From: Rhodocollybia butyracea
Taxonomy: Eukaryota > Basidiomycota > Agaricomycetes > Agaricales > Omphalotaceae
DNA: 64,000 nucleotides
Direction of reading: 5' to 3'
NCBI GenBank assembly: GCA_015501585.1
Contig: JADNRY010000045.1
Coordinates: 186,001 to 250,000 of the forward strand
The notes under the pieces were generated by a model. The model worked only from the letters and a program-made list of their open reading frames with translations, did not search any database and was not told where the DNA came from. Below, piece after piece: positions 1 through 10,665 of this stretch (positions within the stretch are counted from its first letter, which is position 1; each line of letters opens with the position of its first letter). The translations under genes and the position numbers were made by a program.

Positions 1-640
1 CATGTTTGTCCACGATACCACCAGCACCCCAGAACATCTCCACTCCTTCATCTCTATGCTCCACCTCTTCCCACACTTCAAATTTTTCCATTTCGCAGAA
101 CACTCCAGCAGGCTCAACTGGGACACTCTTCCGCGAAATGACGCCCTATGATTATGAAGCGCGCTTCTCAAACTCGAACCCAAACTCGGACTCGGTGGCG
201 GTGGCTCTGTTCCCGAAACTCACTGAGCTGACGCTGGAGTGGTGGAGCATTGCACGATGTATATTGCGATGCGTACTGATAATAATGCTAATAATAGTAA
301 TTTGAGGGGAAGTTGGGGCAGCGAGAGGAATACGAGGAGAGCTTCTGCGGTTCTCGATCCCTGGAGGTAGTCAAGGCGTTTACCGAGGAAGTTTCTGTCT
401 TCTATTTTGTCCAGGATCGCGAAGGGCGCGAGGTTGGTGTTAATGTATATGTATGACATTGTTATTTTTGATATCTAAGTATTCCTCTGTACGCCGACGA
501 CGACGAAAGTGTAGAAAGTGTATGTACATTTACTACTTTTGTATCGATTTTGTGTTTTATGGGATTCAAGTGTTGGAACGTTGGATCCTGCCTCGTAGTG
601 AGAATTTGAGAATCAAGATTATTATCATTGATTCACTGTA
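1..640 (+). pseudogene. 3' fragment of F-box/LRR family gene (copy 0)
   Basis: This stretch matches the last quarter and 3' flank of the intact F-box gene at 6271-8037. Shared protein pieces include REMTPY and FPKLTELTLE, and the 3' flanks share blocks such as the GATTCAAG-like sequence about 250 bp after the stop. Relative to the intact copy it has lost the RTRRGLFVMEH part by a small deletion, so the frame runs out at position 305. Nothing of the F-box itself is inside the window; the 5' part would lie to the left, so the window edge hides whether a longer copy exists. Assignment is by direct comparison within the window. Confidence 0.75.
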
Positions 641-723
641 GATAAGATTTTCCCCTTTCGTTGTAGGAATTCAGCCGGCCGGACGCACATGTCAGACTTT
701 GTCAATCCCACTCTTACACGGCC

Positions 724-3112
724 ATGTCTCATCATAAAACCGCCTATTTCTGGCCGAATTATCTTCGAGATTACTGGGTAAAGGAGGGAGCGAACCTAAC
801 AGACGCGGACAAACAGCGTGGAAAAGCGAGCCGCTGGCAGAAGTTTTACAACCACTCCAAATCGCTGATAGATCCCTTCAGTTCCGCCGCAGACGAGTTG
901 CAATTACTTCCAGCTGGCACTTCTCAGAAGCCCTTCAGGATTATACGAAAATGCCAGCATGGTCAAATCCTCATTCTACCTGAGTACCGCGAGACGATAC
1001 GACGCATCATCTTACTTTACCTTCTCAAGCCATCCACAGGAGTAGTCATTACGGGCCAGCCTGGCATTGGTACGTATTGACTGACATAGTGTAGTGCTCC
1101 ATGGATCTTACTGGATTTACTTTTTGCTTTCCACAGGGAAGAGTGTATTACTGGCTTACCTACTTACCGTCCTCTTGAATATCCCTGAAGACGGTGCTCT
1201 AACTTGTCACAACACCTCGCTTACTGGTGTACCCGAAATCCACAAATCTGCTCCCGTCTTCTTCTACACCCCTTCGGACAAGGTTCTGTTCTTCGGTGGT
1301 CAATGTTATTTTCTGGCCCCTGGCACAATATTCACCCAGAATATGCTGCCTGAACCTGTTGAGGACGAGGGTCCTCCTGTATGGTACTTGGTAGATATGG
1401 ATCAGTTCGAAGGGGAACCAGTTTTGGATGGAAAGGCGACGATCTTTCCAGTCCAATCAGCCGCGCCAAATCCTATTCGTTACCGCTTGTGGAGTCGCAC
1501 ACGGGAAGCAATCTATATTGGACTACCACTGTGGGACGAGAAGCACCTTCGTCGTGGGTATGATGATGTTTGTTCGTATTATAAGTATGTTACGCTGACT
1601 ATCCGTTTTTCAGCCTGGAATTCAATCCCAGCAACACCCAGTTTCGGGTGAAAGTTACCGCCTGGCTACAGCGTAAAGCAGGACTTGAAGCGATACACTC
1701 TGCGACTTTATTAAGGTGCGAACAGCGGGGAAAACTGGTTTTCAACGGAGAAGATATAGAAACGGCGATAGATTTGCTCTTTATAGATGCTATACGGCGC
1801 TTTGGCTGTTCAGCACGCGATGTCTACGCATTCCTCGTTGATCCTGAAAAACTCTCGAATCAAGTCGGCGAGACCGTAGGCATACTGGACATGCCCGAAT
1901 TGCGAAAGACGGTGGCATTCATCAAGTTGTTCAATGACACCGGCTCGATGTTGTCAGAACCTGGTACAGTTTCACATTCCCTCGTCTGCATCAGTGAAAC
2001 GAGAGAATCCCTTAGCAAGCGATTCGTTTACGGTGTTCTGGAAAACTCACGAAATCTACTTGAAAGCACTAGCTCGCATGGAGACACTGTCTGAGGCGGA
2101 GAGAGCAGAGCTTTTTGCCTATTTTGGTGCTCACCCGAAATCCTCCGCCATTGCGGCGAACATCTACGAGCCGCATGTACATGAAGTCATCGGTATCCAT
2201 AACAGAACTCTCCTTTCGCTGCAACGAATGCGCTACAAGACCATCAATCACACCCGAGCATACATCGCCGATGAGGCTCTCCGCAGAAATAACCCAAGAA
2301 TCACTATTGGTCCCAGAAAACCGGTAAGATACCATACTCTACCTGGTCTGGCAGATCTCGACTTGAGTTCTTACTATGTCCCTACAAACCCAAGTAATCC
2401 ATTCTTCGACTCGTTCTTCTTTTGCGACGACGGGCCAAAAGTCAGAGCTGTGTTCTCGCAAATCTCCATTAGCGTCCGTCATCCAGGTACAACAGAGGAA
2501 GGCTATCGCACAGTTAGGGAAATTACGCGTATTGCTGGTTTGGCGTTCGGCAAGCCAGTAATTACGGTGTACATCTATGTATGTCCCGAATTTATTCCTC
2601 AGGAACCACGGTTGTGGGAGATCACTCGAACGGGTTTCCCTGAAGGCGACGTGTATTATCTGGGTGTTCCGCTGCCGTACGAACAAGTGGAAGCGGCTCA
2701 AGCAATTCTTGATGCCAGACAGGCCGACCGTGTCACAGCGAAGGAACTGGAACGAGCTTCTGGATCTGTGCAAGTGGAACTCGATGTTGATGCTGCCGCA
2801 GGTCATACTGCCCAAAAAATGGTACCAATGATGCTTGAGGAGATGGAGGGATTCGATGTCCACTTTGAAAAAGACATGGAGCAAGGGCTGAGAGATTTTC
2901 TTACTGGTTTTTACCGGTATCATTGTGGAAACCAAAAGATGGCTAAAGGAAAGGGAAAGAAGCAAAAGCGTGAAGACAGGGCTGAGTCACTACTCCTCCT
3001 GAAGGACCGGCCCACAAAAAGTTACGGAACGACTCGCCTGGTCCATCATCACCTGTTTCGTCGTAAATGGGCAGAGTCGCCCACCACTCAAGTGGGAGTG
3101 CGGCACTATTGA
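724..3112 (+). CDS. Crinkler/RHS-like P-loop protein, spliced
   Basis: Four exons can be read: 724-1069, 1137-1557, 1614-1963 and 2016-3112, giving about 737 aa with all phases consistent. The first intron (1070-1136) splits the Walker A motif, which reads GQPGIGKS after joining (residues about 112-119) and is followed by a hydrophobic helix. The second intron (1558-1613) has a CTGAC branch-like site. The third, 1964-2015, has a weak branch site; the alternative is a genomic +1 frameshift near 1990, because the reading frame before it (SHSLVCI) also looks family-like. The C-terminus is lysine-rich (KGKGKKQKR) and could be a nuclear localisation signal. Proteins with this N-terminal P-loop and a long variable C-terminus are common in mushrooms and usually annotated as Crinkler/RHS-like; their function is not known. 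The assignment is from motif pattern only. Confidence 0.7.
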
Positions 3113-3417
3113 ATTCTTTTTTCTAATCCCACAAGTTAGAATTGTTACTTCGCTCTATCATGATTAAAATCCTGTATTTTCAGTTTCCCCTTTGTTTTCA
3201 AAAATGAATTCCTTGATCTTCTTTCCTTTGTCTGAATTCTACAGCGCAATTGGCCTATTCCTTCAATCTTTTTGTTATGTTCCATCATATGTATTCATCG
3301 TTGTATTTGTTGGCCTATTACTTTAATAAGACTAAGGCTAGGTTCTAGATCGTCCTGGCTCGGTAATGCATACCGACATACAAAAAGTGCAACAACAAAT
3401 TCAAGCTACCTACATAA
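3113..3417. other. Intergenic, convergent genes
   Basis: AT-rich spacer between the stop codon of the P-loop gene and the stop codon of the kinase on the opposite strand; both 3' UTRs should lie here. No repeat or RNA gene is visible. Confidence 0.6.
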
Positions 3418-4778
3418 TCACATGCTAAACCATGGATGCTTAATGACCTCCTCCACCGTTATCCGTTCCTCTGGTCGATAACGTATCATCTTGTCCAGTA
3501 AATCTATCAAAAGATCCTTCTCCTTCTCATCCATTCGTACATCAGGCACTTCTGTTATTGGGAGAGGGTGTAGCCCATCCTTGACATACACTGGTGCATC
3601 ATATATACCCTCAGCTGCTAAAGATACACATTTGTGGATGGGGCAGGGTCTCTCCGGCTCTATCCATTCCTCTCCTTCAGTCTCCCACCAGGCATCAGGC
3701 GGCTTGCCCAAAGTATCGAAGATCTCGCCGAGTATCTCATCCCGATCACCCCGAGCAACGTTGTAAAAAGGTGATGACCACTGCGAATCTCATAGATAGC
3801 GCAGCCAAGTGCCCACACATCTGCCTCCATACCTGCATGACCATCGTAGAATGTTTCTGGTGATGTATAATTCATCTTTGTGCCCGGTTTGTAATTTTTT
3901 GGGGGAGAAATGACCTCGTATGACTGGCCGAAGTCAATGACAACAATATTTTCTTGAAGCAGGAGCGTCTGCCCAAAGAATCTAAGGTGGTCGACAGGTT
4001 CAACGAGCTCACGGGGTACATGCGGGCCACATGGATCTCCGCTAGTAGTTTTTACTTCATCCGTCGATGGAGCTCCTAGGTAGTGATAAACTTCAGCATC
4101 TGACCAGCCAAGAATAGGATCAATAACGCGAAATAAGACGTTCGATGTGGTCAGGTCTTGGGGACTATTAGCTGACCCACGAAATAAAAATAAAAAGGAG
4201 CAGGGAAGCTTACCTCCATGAACAAAACCTAATCGATGCATATCATATAATGCCATGGCCATCTGTCTGGCTACTTTCCTACCCAAGTCTCCGCGTAACT
4301 TTGTATGCCGATGAAACGTGTCCATCAATATGCTGTAGATGCTTGGACCAGCAAATGGATGAATAAGGAACCTGTGAAGGCCATTCGGGCCATCTACCAC
4401 GAAACTATCATAAACCGGCCGGATAAAATCAGAGGTGGGGAGAGCGGAGTGAATCTTTTGAGGAATAGCAACGTCGCGAATGGCATCGTCTGTAGTATCT
4501 GTCTCTACTGATGCGCTAGCGCGTAGAGCCTTCAAAGCAACCAATATGTTTTTGTGCTGGTCGCGCGCTAGCCAGGTAGTAGACAAACCTCCGTAGCCAA
4601 GCTTGTGAATGATTCTATAGCGCCGTTGGGAGAATTCATCACCAATCATGATAGGGTGAAAGCCACCTGGGGTATAATAGTCGAGATTCTCATGCGACAG
4701 TAGGTCAGGGGGGTAGTAAAGGTCACCTTCGTTGAAGTAAGGAGCCTTGGGCGCGTCCGGCCAAAGAGATCCGTCCAT
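3418..4778 (-). CDS. SRPK-like serine/threonine protein kinase (frameshifted)
   Basis: The protein starts at 4778 and carries the kinase motifs in order: glycine loop LGYGGLSTTWLA, VALK with the ATP-binding lysine, catalytic loop HGDLTTSN, metal-binding DFG (VIDFGQSYE), the YTSPE activation-segment end and DVWALG. An intron at 4157-4213 splits the catalytic loop; joining exon 1 (4778-4214) to 4156 restores HGDLTTSN. The HGD in place of HRD and the overall spacing fit the SRPK-like kinases that are strongly expanded in mushrooms. The C-lobe end (LGKPPDAWW to IKHPWFSM, stop at 3418) is in a different frame, shifted near 3741-3755 after HLFTTLLG. No normal-sized intron explains this, so it is either a one-base deletion that makes this a recent pseudogene or a sequence error. 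Expected size is about 430 aa. Confidence 0.8.
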
Positions 4779-6030
4779 TGTGAAGAGTGAAGCAGAGGAG
4801 GATGTTGATCAAGCAGAACGCTAGCGTTAAGGAAGCGAAAACAGCCGCTGACCTCTGCTGACAGATCTGATCTATTGATATAGGAAGTGCAAGGGAGGTG
4901 GTACAAAGGAGTTAGCCATATGTAGTCGTTTGATAGGTGACTTGTTCATTGTTGGCAGGACCCACAAACTGTCAATCTCCCGCAGCGTGTTTCTTTCGCA
5001 TTGCTCCCTCGATCACGATACTGCGGCGGACTCACATGTCGCAGGACTATACCAAGTCAACGACTCGGCTGCCTCGTCCCGCTCTTCCACGCTCCAAGAA
5101 CGGGTTCTGGAGCTCTCAGTATCCAGCAAAGATCAGGCTGCTCTGTTTCGGGATGGATGCGATGTAGAGAAGCCAGGGCGTTTCAAGCTCGTGGTTCTCT
5201 ACGAATAACCGGTCACTGCCAAAGAACCCCACGTCAGTATAACCAATTACCACTTGCAATTGAATTTCTATGGGGCTTGGCTTACATTCCGTAGAAGAAT
5301 GGGTGTCTTCGAATTTCGGAAGGGTGTAATCTATGGTACGGGTCTTTTGCTAATTAACCCGAGGGTGAAACCTTGTGTGACCATCAAGACGGTAGCTAGT
5401 CGAATGACCGGCGAATGAAACGTTGTCTTCTAGTACGCTTCGTCCGATTCGCCCTTTGTTCATTGCGCAGTTGTCAAAGGGCATCTATAGTAGCCAGTCA
5501 CTTGAAGCTTTGGTAGGGAAAAACGGGGTTTTGCTTTACCTTTCCGATTACCATACTGTATAGCATCGAGCGAACTGGCCAATGATCGACTTCGAACGAA
5601 TACTAGGGAAAAGTATGGGTTTATGTATACTGTATCTCAAATATAATATTGACATACTTTGTCTCCACGATGCTGCTCAGGGGACACGAAATACGGTGTT
5701 CTAACGAAAAAAAGAAAAGAAAAGAGCACAAGTACAACGGCTGCATTGAAGCGGGGTCACCGATTACTCACCCATAATCAATTATCAAGTCATATACAAC
5801 TCGAGCACATTCTCACACCCCGACTCGGTCCATCATACACATACTCCACATCAGATGTAGAGGTTTTGGAGTTTTTCGGGGATGTAGCTTGCGGGATAGA
5901 GCATTTGGAAGTCGAGGACGAGGGAGGCGGGGATGTGAGTGAGAAAAAAGCAGAAATAGATGAGGTTGAGCGGACGCGAGGTTAGAGAAATTCGTGCCAT
6001 GGCTGTTGGCAGGTTTTTTTTTTGGCGCCT
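4779..6030. other. Intergenic region, no gene recognised
   Basis: Short open frames occur at 4930-5294 and 5659-5985 but have no recognisable domain, no good start context and no homologue in the window except that 5920-6000 resembles 9640-9720. That similarity marks the left side of the duplicated F-box segment. Promoters of the kinase and F-box genes should lie at the two ends. Confidence 0.5.
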
Positions 6031-6046
6031 AAGCTTTTACGACATG

Positions 6047-6061
6047 TGACGTATTGCGTCA
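6047..6061. promoter_or_regulatory. TGACG-N5-CGTCA inverted motif upstream of F-box gene
   Basis: A palindromic TGACG TATTG CGTCA site lies 210 bp upstream of the start codon in a block (about 6030-6200) that is also kept upstream of the second F-box copy at 10430-10600. There the right half CGTCA survives and the left half is damaged. TGACG/CGTCA half-sites are typical bZIP (CREB/ATF-type) targets. The regulatory role is inferred. Confidence 0.3.
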
Positions 6062-6270
6062 CGCGCGCCGCTTTTAGTCTTCTAATCGATTGTCGTTCTT
6101 ACTCCACCGCCAACAGGACCAACGAAAACTGTAAGCTGCTGCTTTCTCTGAATATTATTGACATACTAAAGGTCATTTAGCTTCGAAAATATCGACGATT
6201 TTGTTCTGGCCACTGGCGGCGTCTTATACGCTGGCTTCACGCGACAAATTTCTCATTAAAAAGCTTGCAA

Positions 6271-8037
6271 ATGGCTCAACATCTTCTCTCATCCCGTCTC
6301 GAACACCAATTCTACATCGAACCATCCACACTATCACTCCTCCGAACTCAATTAACTGAAGCAGAAGCAGAAGTATCATGTCTAGAGAAAGAAATAAACA
6401 CCCGTAGATCCGTCAAAGCCCCCGTCTCCCACCTCATCCGTTGCAATAAATCCACTCATGCCAAACTCGCCTCTCTCAAAAACGCTCTCGCTCCCGTCCG
6501 GCGAGTCCCAACAGAAATCCTTTCAGTAATTTTCGAATTCGTGTGTCTTCCTCGCTCGATAGACATCCTCCTGGGAAAACGCACACTCGACCACATTCGC
6601 GGTCCTGCAGCCATCAGCAAAGTCTGCGCGGCGTGGCGGAACGTCGCGTACGCGACACCGCGGATCTGGTCACGCTTGACCGTGGATGTGAATATCGCGA
6701 AACACTCGGCTGCGCTGGGAAAGGGCGTGCAGTGGTTGACAGACTGGCTTTCGCGGAGTCAGGATGTTCCGTGGACGATTAGTCTTGTTTTTTGCTGTAA
6801 TGCGAAGAGACCGAAGATTGAAGACAGGATGATACGCGCTCTCGCGCATATCCTATCCTTTTGCTGTAAGATCAAGAATCTCCACTTGACCGGGCACCTA
6901 CCCTCCCTTCGACCGCTTTTCAGCTTGCCGCAGTCGTCGTTCCCTGTCCTGGAGAGTCTGACTCTGATTGTCGATGAAGGAGTCCTGCATGCCGATATCC
7001 TCAAAGGCTACTTTGCCAGTTCCTTTCCCGGGAGCGATAAAGTCCAAGCATTCCTAGACGCGCCGAACCTAAAAACTGTTGCTATCACAGAAGCCTTCAC
7101 GTCCGCTACCTCTCTCCTCGATTTCTTCGCCCTTCCTGCTGAACAGCTGACCTCCCTCAAAATCGTTGATAAGAGAACACAACGCTCACGCGTTGATCTC
7201 GTTTTTCAGGATTTTCTATCCCGGTGTAAAGCGCTCACTATACTCCGATTCAGCTGTACCCGCATGGCGGACTCGTTCGATAATGAGAAACAGCTCGTGT
7301 TTCCTAGCTTGACTTCACTGGAGATTGATTTGCCGTGTTATCTCGACTGCACCATCTACAACGGCGATTTCTTCGACCTCATCACCGCGCCTTCCCTTAA
7401 CGACCTCAAAATATGGATGTTTGACATCCAGAGTTTCACCACCAGCCTCCGCAGTTTCCAAGCCCGCTCTGCCTCCGCCTCCATATCCCCACCCCCATCC
7501 CCATCCCCATTCACGCTGTCGACCCTATACTTAGGCATGTTCATCCATGGCGCCACTCCCCCCCTCGAGTGTCTCCATGAATTCATCGCAGTCCTACATC
7601 TCTTTCCCCACATCAAATCTTTCCATCTCGCAGACCACTCCGCGAGATTCAACTGGGACACCCTGCTCCGCGAAATGACGCCTTATGAAGCACGCTCAGG
7701 CTCCTCAACCTCCGAGGTCACGCTGTTCCCGAAACTCACGGAGCTGACGCTGGAGTCGCGGACCCGCCGGGGCTTGTTCGTGATGGAGCATTGCACGGTG
7801 TATATTGCGGTGAAGAGTGGTGGTGGTGGTGATAATGTTTCTAAGAGTCATGGTACTAATGGCGACGAGGGAAATACGCAGAAGGTTACAACGAAGGACA
7901 CAAAGAAGGCAGTAGCGGACTCTCGATCCCCAGAGGTAGTCAAGGCGTTTGGCGAGGAGGTTTCTGTTTTTTGTTTGTCCAAGATCGCGGCGGGCGCGAG
8001 GGTAGCGGTGTTGTATGATGGACATTGTTGTTGTTGA
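6271..8037 (+). CDS. F-box/LRR-type protein, intact copy
   Basis: Uninterrupted frame of 588 aa from the ATG at 6271. Residues about 25-55 form a short coiled-coil-like heptad stretch (RTQLTEAEAEVSCLEKEI). Residues about 75-135 match the mushroom F-box-like pattern: RRVPTEILSVIFEFV, then ISKVCAAWRNVAYATPRIWS. The rest has regularly spaced leucine-rich segments (for example LTSLKIVD, LTELTLES), as expected of LRR substrate-recognition regions. F-box proteins join SKP1/cullin ubiquitin ligases and choose the target; this is known of the family and is not shown here. Four other copies or fragments lie in the window, so this is the apparently functional member of a local family. No introns are needed. 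The upstream block from 6030 is shared with the 10666 copy, which suggests the promoter was duplicated too. Confidence 0.85.
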   Translation: MAQHLLSSRLEHQFYIEPSTLSLLRTQLTEAEAEVSCLEKEINTRRSVKAPVSHLIRCNKSTHAKLASLKNALAPVRRVPTEILSVIFEFVCLPRSIDILLGKRTLDHIRGPAAISKVCAAWRNVAYATPRIWSRLTVDVNIAKHSAALGKGVQWLTDWLSRSQDVPWTISLVFCCNAKRPKIEDRMIRALAHILSFCCKIKNLHLTGHLPSLRPLFSLPQSSFPVLESLTLIVDEGVLHADILKGYFASSFPGSDKVQAFLDAPNLKTVAITEAFTSATSLLDFFALPAEQLTSLKIVDKRTQRSRVDLVFQDFLSRCKALTILRFSCTRMADSFDNEKQLVFPSLTSLEIDLPCYLDCTIYNGDFFDLITAPSLNDLKIWMFDIQSFTTSLRSFQARSASASISPPPSPSPFTLSTLYLGMFIHGATPPLECLHEFIAVLHLFPHIKSFHLADHSARFNWDTLLREMTPYEARSGSSTSEVTLFPKLTELTLESRTRRGLFVMEHCTVYIAVKSGGGGDNVSKSHGTNGDEGNTQKVTTKDTKKAVADSRSPEVVKAFGEEVSVFCLSKIAAGARVAVLYDGHCCC

Positions 8038-8348
8038 TATCCCGTTTTTGGTACTTATCATAGCTTATTTCTCCGACTTATTATAGAATCCTCCGACCTC
8101 TGAGTTTGAAGTGTACTTAATGTATACTTAATGTGTAATGTGTATCATATGTACTGTTATGTACTTTTTTTTGGAAGGGAATTCAAGCGTTGGATTCCTT
8201 AGTACTTGATGGAAATATGTCGTGACTCGTAATGGGAATTTGCGTTCAAGAAACAAGATTTATTTATTTTTGTCATTGAAATACACATTCTATCGCTGTG
8301 CGATTCTCTTTTGAACTTTCAAAACTTTCCTCCCTGGAGCCCCATAAA

Positions 8349-8459
8349 GCCTCCTTAGCTCAGTGGTGGAGTGTTGCACTTGTATAAAGAATGTGGTTTG
8401 AGTCATATCGCGTTATATTATACAATGCGAAGGCCAGTCGTTCAATCCGGCTGGAGGCA
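8349..8459 (+). tRNA. tRNA-Thr(TGT)-like gene with intron, probably degenerate
   Basis: Cloverleaf parts in order: acceptor 5' GCCTCCT, TA, D-arm GCTC..GAGT, anticodon stem TTGCA, loop CTTGTA with anticodon TGT, an intron of about 40 nt, anticodon stem 3' TGCGA, variable AGGCC, T-arm AGTCG TTCAATC CGGCT, then acceptor 3' GGAGGC and A. The A box matches TAGCTCAGTGG. The acceptor 3' strand is one base short compared with the two other copies in the window (AGGAGGC). It may still be made, but is best taken as a decaying tRNA gene. It lies 312 bp after the F-box stop; the same pair order recurs at 25500-26021. Confidence 0.6.
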
Positions 8460-9785
8460 TGGAATAAAAGCAATGAAAAACTGAGAGGTTGAGTTTTTTT
8501 CTTTTATGAATCTCAAGTCCTCTTTCGGAAACCAATAGGTAGGTCAACGGTTGAGTTAACAAATCTCAGCGCCCAGCTGTAGTACAGTTCTCGATCCTTT
8601 ATGTGTCTGATGAGACACGAGGTGTCTTAAGAGGTGCAGTAGGTGGGGAAACATGCAATAACTTTAACTTTTTAGGTGATGTGGTATGCATAGAATCAGA
8701 TAATCTCTTGCGCTTTTTGGAAGGGGTTAATAGAAGTATGCAGAATAGCTGCAGTGATAGGCAATGAAACAGTGCCATCAACAAGAGTTTTAGATAGTCT
8801 CTAACTTGGTCTCTAACACTCATCATAGCAGAGTCATAGATGAAGGATATCTGGATCTCTACCAATTACAAGGCGCTTATGTATGAATATAGCCCTACAA
8901 AAGCTCTAGTAGTCAATGAGATTTAAACAAAAATCAATATCTTCCCAGGGAATGCTGCCATGCATCCTTATACTCCGTGCAATATAATGGTTCCTATGTA
9001 AACAAGGTTTCCTGATCGCCGGATGAACTAGCCAGGACTCTGCACAGGTATCACACCGCTGTATTTATTTATACACTTGGTTCACTATAGGTTCTTGAAT
9101 GATCCCTTTTGGATTAACCGAAGACAATGATCCACTTCGTCGCAGCCGTCGTTTGGGTGTCTTGTTATCTTGAATACAGTCACTGTTGTGGAAATGACTG
9201 TTGACACAATGGACACTCCATGGTAGCCACCAATGGGTCTTAGACGCATCTATGAATTCAAAATTAAACAGTGAGTTTACAGTTACTCTAAGCCCTTAAA
9301 AATTCCCACCACTGGATGATTGGTAGACGTTGCTCTCAGGTATTAGCTCCCAATCATCTCCTGTATTTTCATGGAGTCGTGGACATACAGAGAAGTGAGC
9401 TGGTCAGAAAGCTATATTTCCACAATCACTCTCAGACACTTACCATCAGATACAGCCTCAATAAGTTCACATTTGTCATTTGCGGCAATATTTTTTGGAG
9501 CCTCAAAGAGAGGATAGCCTTGTTTGCGTGAGTATTTTACCCCGGAGGAGAAACCTTTCAATCTTAAATATTGAGATACTGCCATGTGTTAGGCTGTTTT
9601 GGTTCTGTTATCCCCCACTGTTTCCCTCCAACAATAGAGGTGGGCAGTGATGTGGGTCAGGAAAAGCAGAAGTACACAAGGTCAAGGGGACGGGAGCTTA
9701 GAGAAATTCGTGCCAATGACACCACTGGCATGGCTGCAGCAGCAGAGTTCAACGGAGCTCAGAACAAAGATATAGTAATAAAAGC
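8460..9785. other. Intergenic, duplicated flank of F-box segment
   Basis: Right after the tRNA-like gene, the block 8528-8605 (AACCAATAGGTAGG to CAGTTCTCGATCC) recurs at 26040-26110. The block 9640-9720 matches 5920-6000. A minus-strand frame at 8599-8865 (88 aa, with SKKRKR and SPKKLK basic runs) could be a gene remnant, but no family is recognised. Nothing else is identifiable. Confidence 0.45.
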
Positions 9786-10017
9786 CTTGTTATAACAAGG
9801 CAGTCCTTTGTATGAAAAATTGTTGTTATAACAGGTACCTAATTATTACGCTGTTGCTACGTAATTACATCATTGTGTCAACGCGTAAATTTCGGGCCCG
9901 CCTCCGCTTCCCTCCCCTCCCTCGCAAGCTCGGGGGGTCCCCCAAGCCGGGAAGTCGTCGGCGGGCACACTAAAGCCTTATTTACGCGGTATATGTATCC
10001 TGAGCGCCTGCGGCGCT

Positions 10018-10131
10018 CCCTAAACCCTAACAAAACCCTAACCCTAAACCCTAAGCCCTAACCCTAAACCCTAAACCCTAAACCCTAAACCCTAAACCCT
10101 AACCAAGCCCCGAACCCTAACAAGCCCTAAA
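10018..10131 (+). repeat. Interstitial telomere-like repeats (CCCTAA/CCCTAAA)
   Basis: About 15 units of CCCTAA and CCCTAAA, interrupted by variants such as CCCTAAG, CCCTAACA and CCCGAA. TTAGGG is the usual basidiomycete telomere repeat. The mixture and the flanking genes on both sides show an internal tract, not the chromosome end. The sequence before it (9893-10015) is GC-rich and resembles subtelomeric DNA. Confidence 0.85.
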
Positions 10132-10141
10132 CACACTTTTG

Positions 10142-10208
10142 GCAATGCCAACGGTTACTCTGTTAGGGTTAGTTTAGCTAACCCTAACGAGAGTAACCTC
10201 GGCATTGC
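10142..10208. repeat. Hairpin with telomere repeat in its stem
   Basis: Two arms of about 31 bp (10142-10172 and 10178-10208) pair with few mismatches around a 5-nt TTTAG loop. The inner part of the stem is GTTAGGGTTAG / CTAACCCTAAC. It sits 11 bp after the telomere tract. Confidence 0.75.
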
Positions 10209-10665
10209 ATAGTACTAGTTGAGCTCAATGAACTTGAGCGTGAAAGGTAGGTACAAGTAGGACTTAGTGGTACTTATAAGTAGAACACCTATTGTAGTTA
10301 TCAGCACTGTAATTATTAGTATCGTTGTTAATATCAGCAAATTGTCATACAAAGGTTGGCCTTCATATAACAAGTACATAATTATTAAATCAGTGTCAGT
10401 AGGTGTTCAACGTTGTTAAAAGTTGGGCGCTTAAGCTTTTACCACATGATGTATTGCGTCACGTGCGCCGCTTTTGGTCTAAGTACTTCTAACATTCTTA
10501 CTCCACCGCTATTAGGACCAACAAAAGGTGTAAGCTACTGCTTTCTCTGAATATCATTGACATACTCAAGGTCATTCAGCTTCGAAAATATCGACGATTG
10601 CGTTCTCACCACTGGCGGTGTCTTAAGACGCGACAAATTTCTCGAATCTCTTACAAAACTTGCAA

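Larger units (their letters stand above)
9786..10374. mobile_element. Element-like segment with 40-bp TIRs enclosing telomere repeats
   Basis: The left end 9786-9825 and the right end 10335-10374 are inverted copies (shared blocks CTTGTTATA, AAGGC, CCTTTGTATGA), about 80% identical by eye. Between them lie a GC-rich stretch (9893-10015), telomere-type repeats (10018-10131), a long hairpin (10142-10208) and AT-rich DNA. The segment interrupts homology between the two F-box promoters: sequence before it matches 5920-6000 and sequence after it (from about 10430) matches from about 6028. That places it as an insertion in the duplicated copy. There is no coding capacity. Confidence 0.5.

Noticed and set aside
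4930..5985. Genes at 4930-5294 and 5659-5985
   Set aside because: Overlapping short frames without domains or homologues, and part of the region is a flank shared with 9640-9720.
10018..10131. True chromosome end
   Set aside because: Unique gene-bearing DNA continues on both sides and the repeats are irregular.
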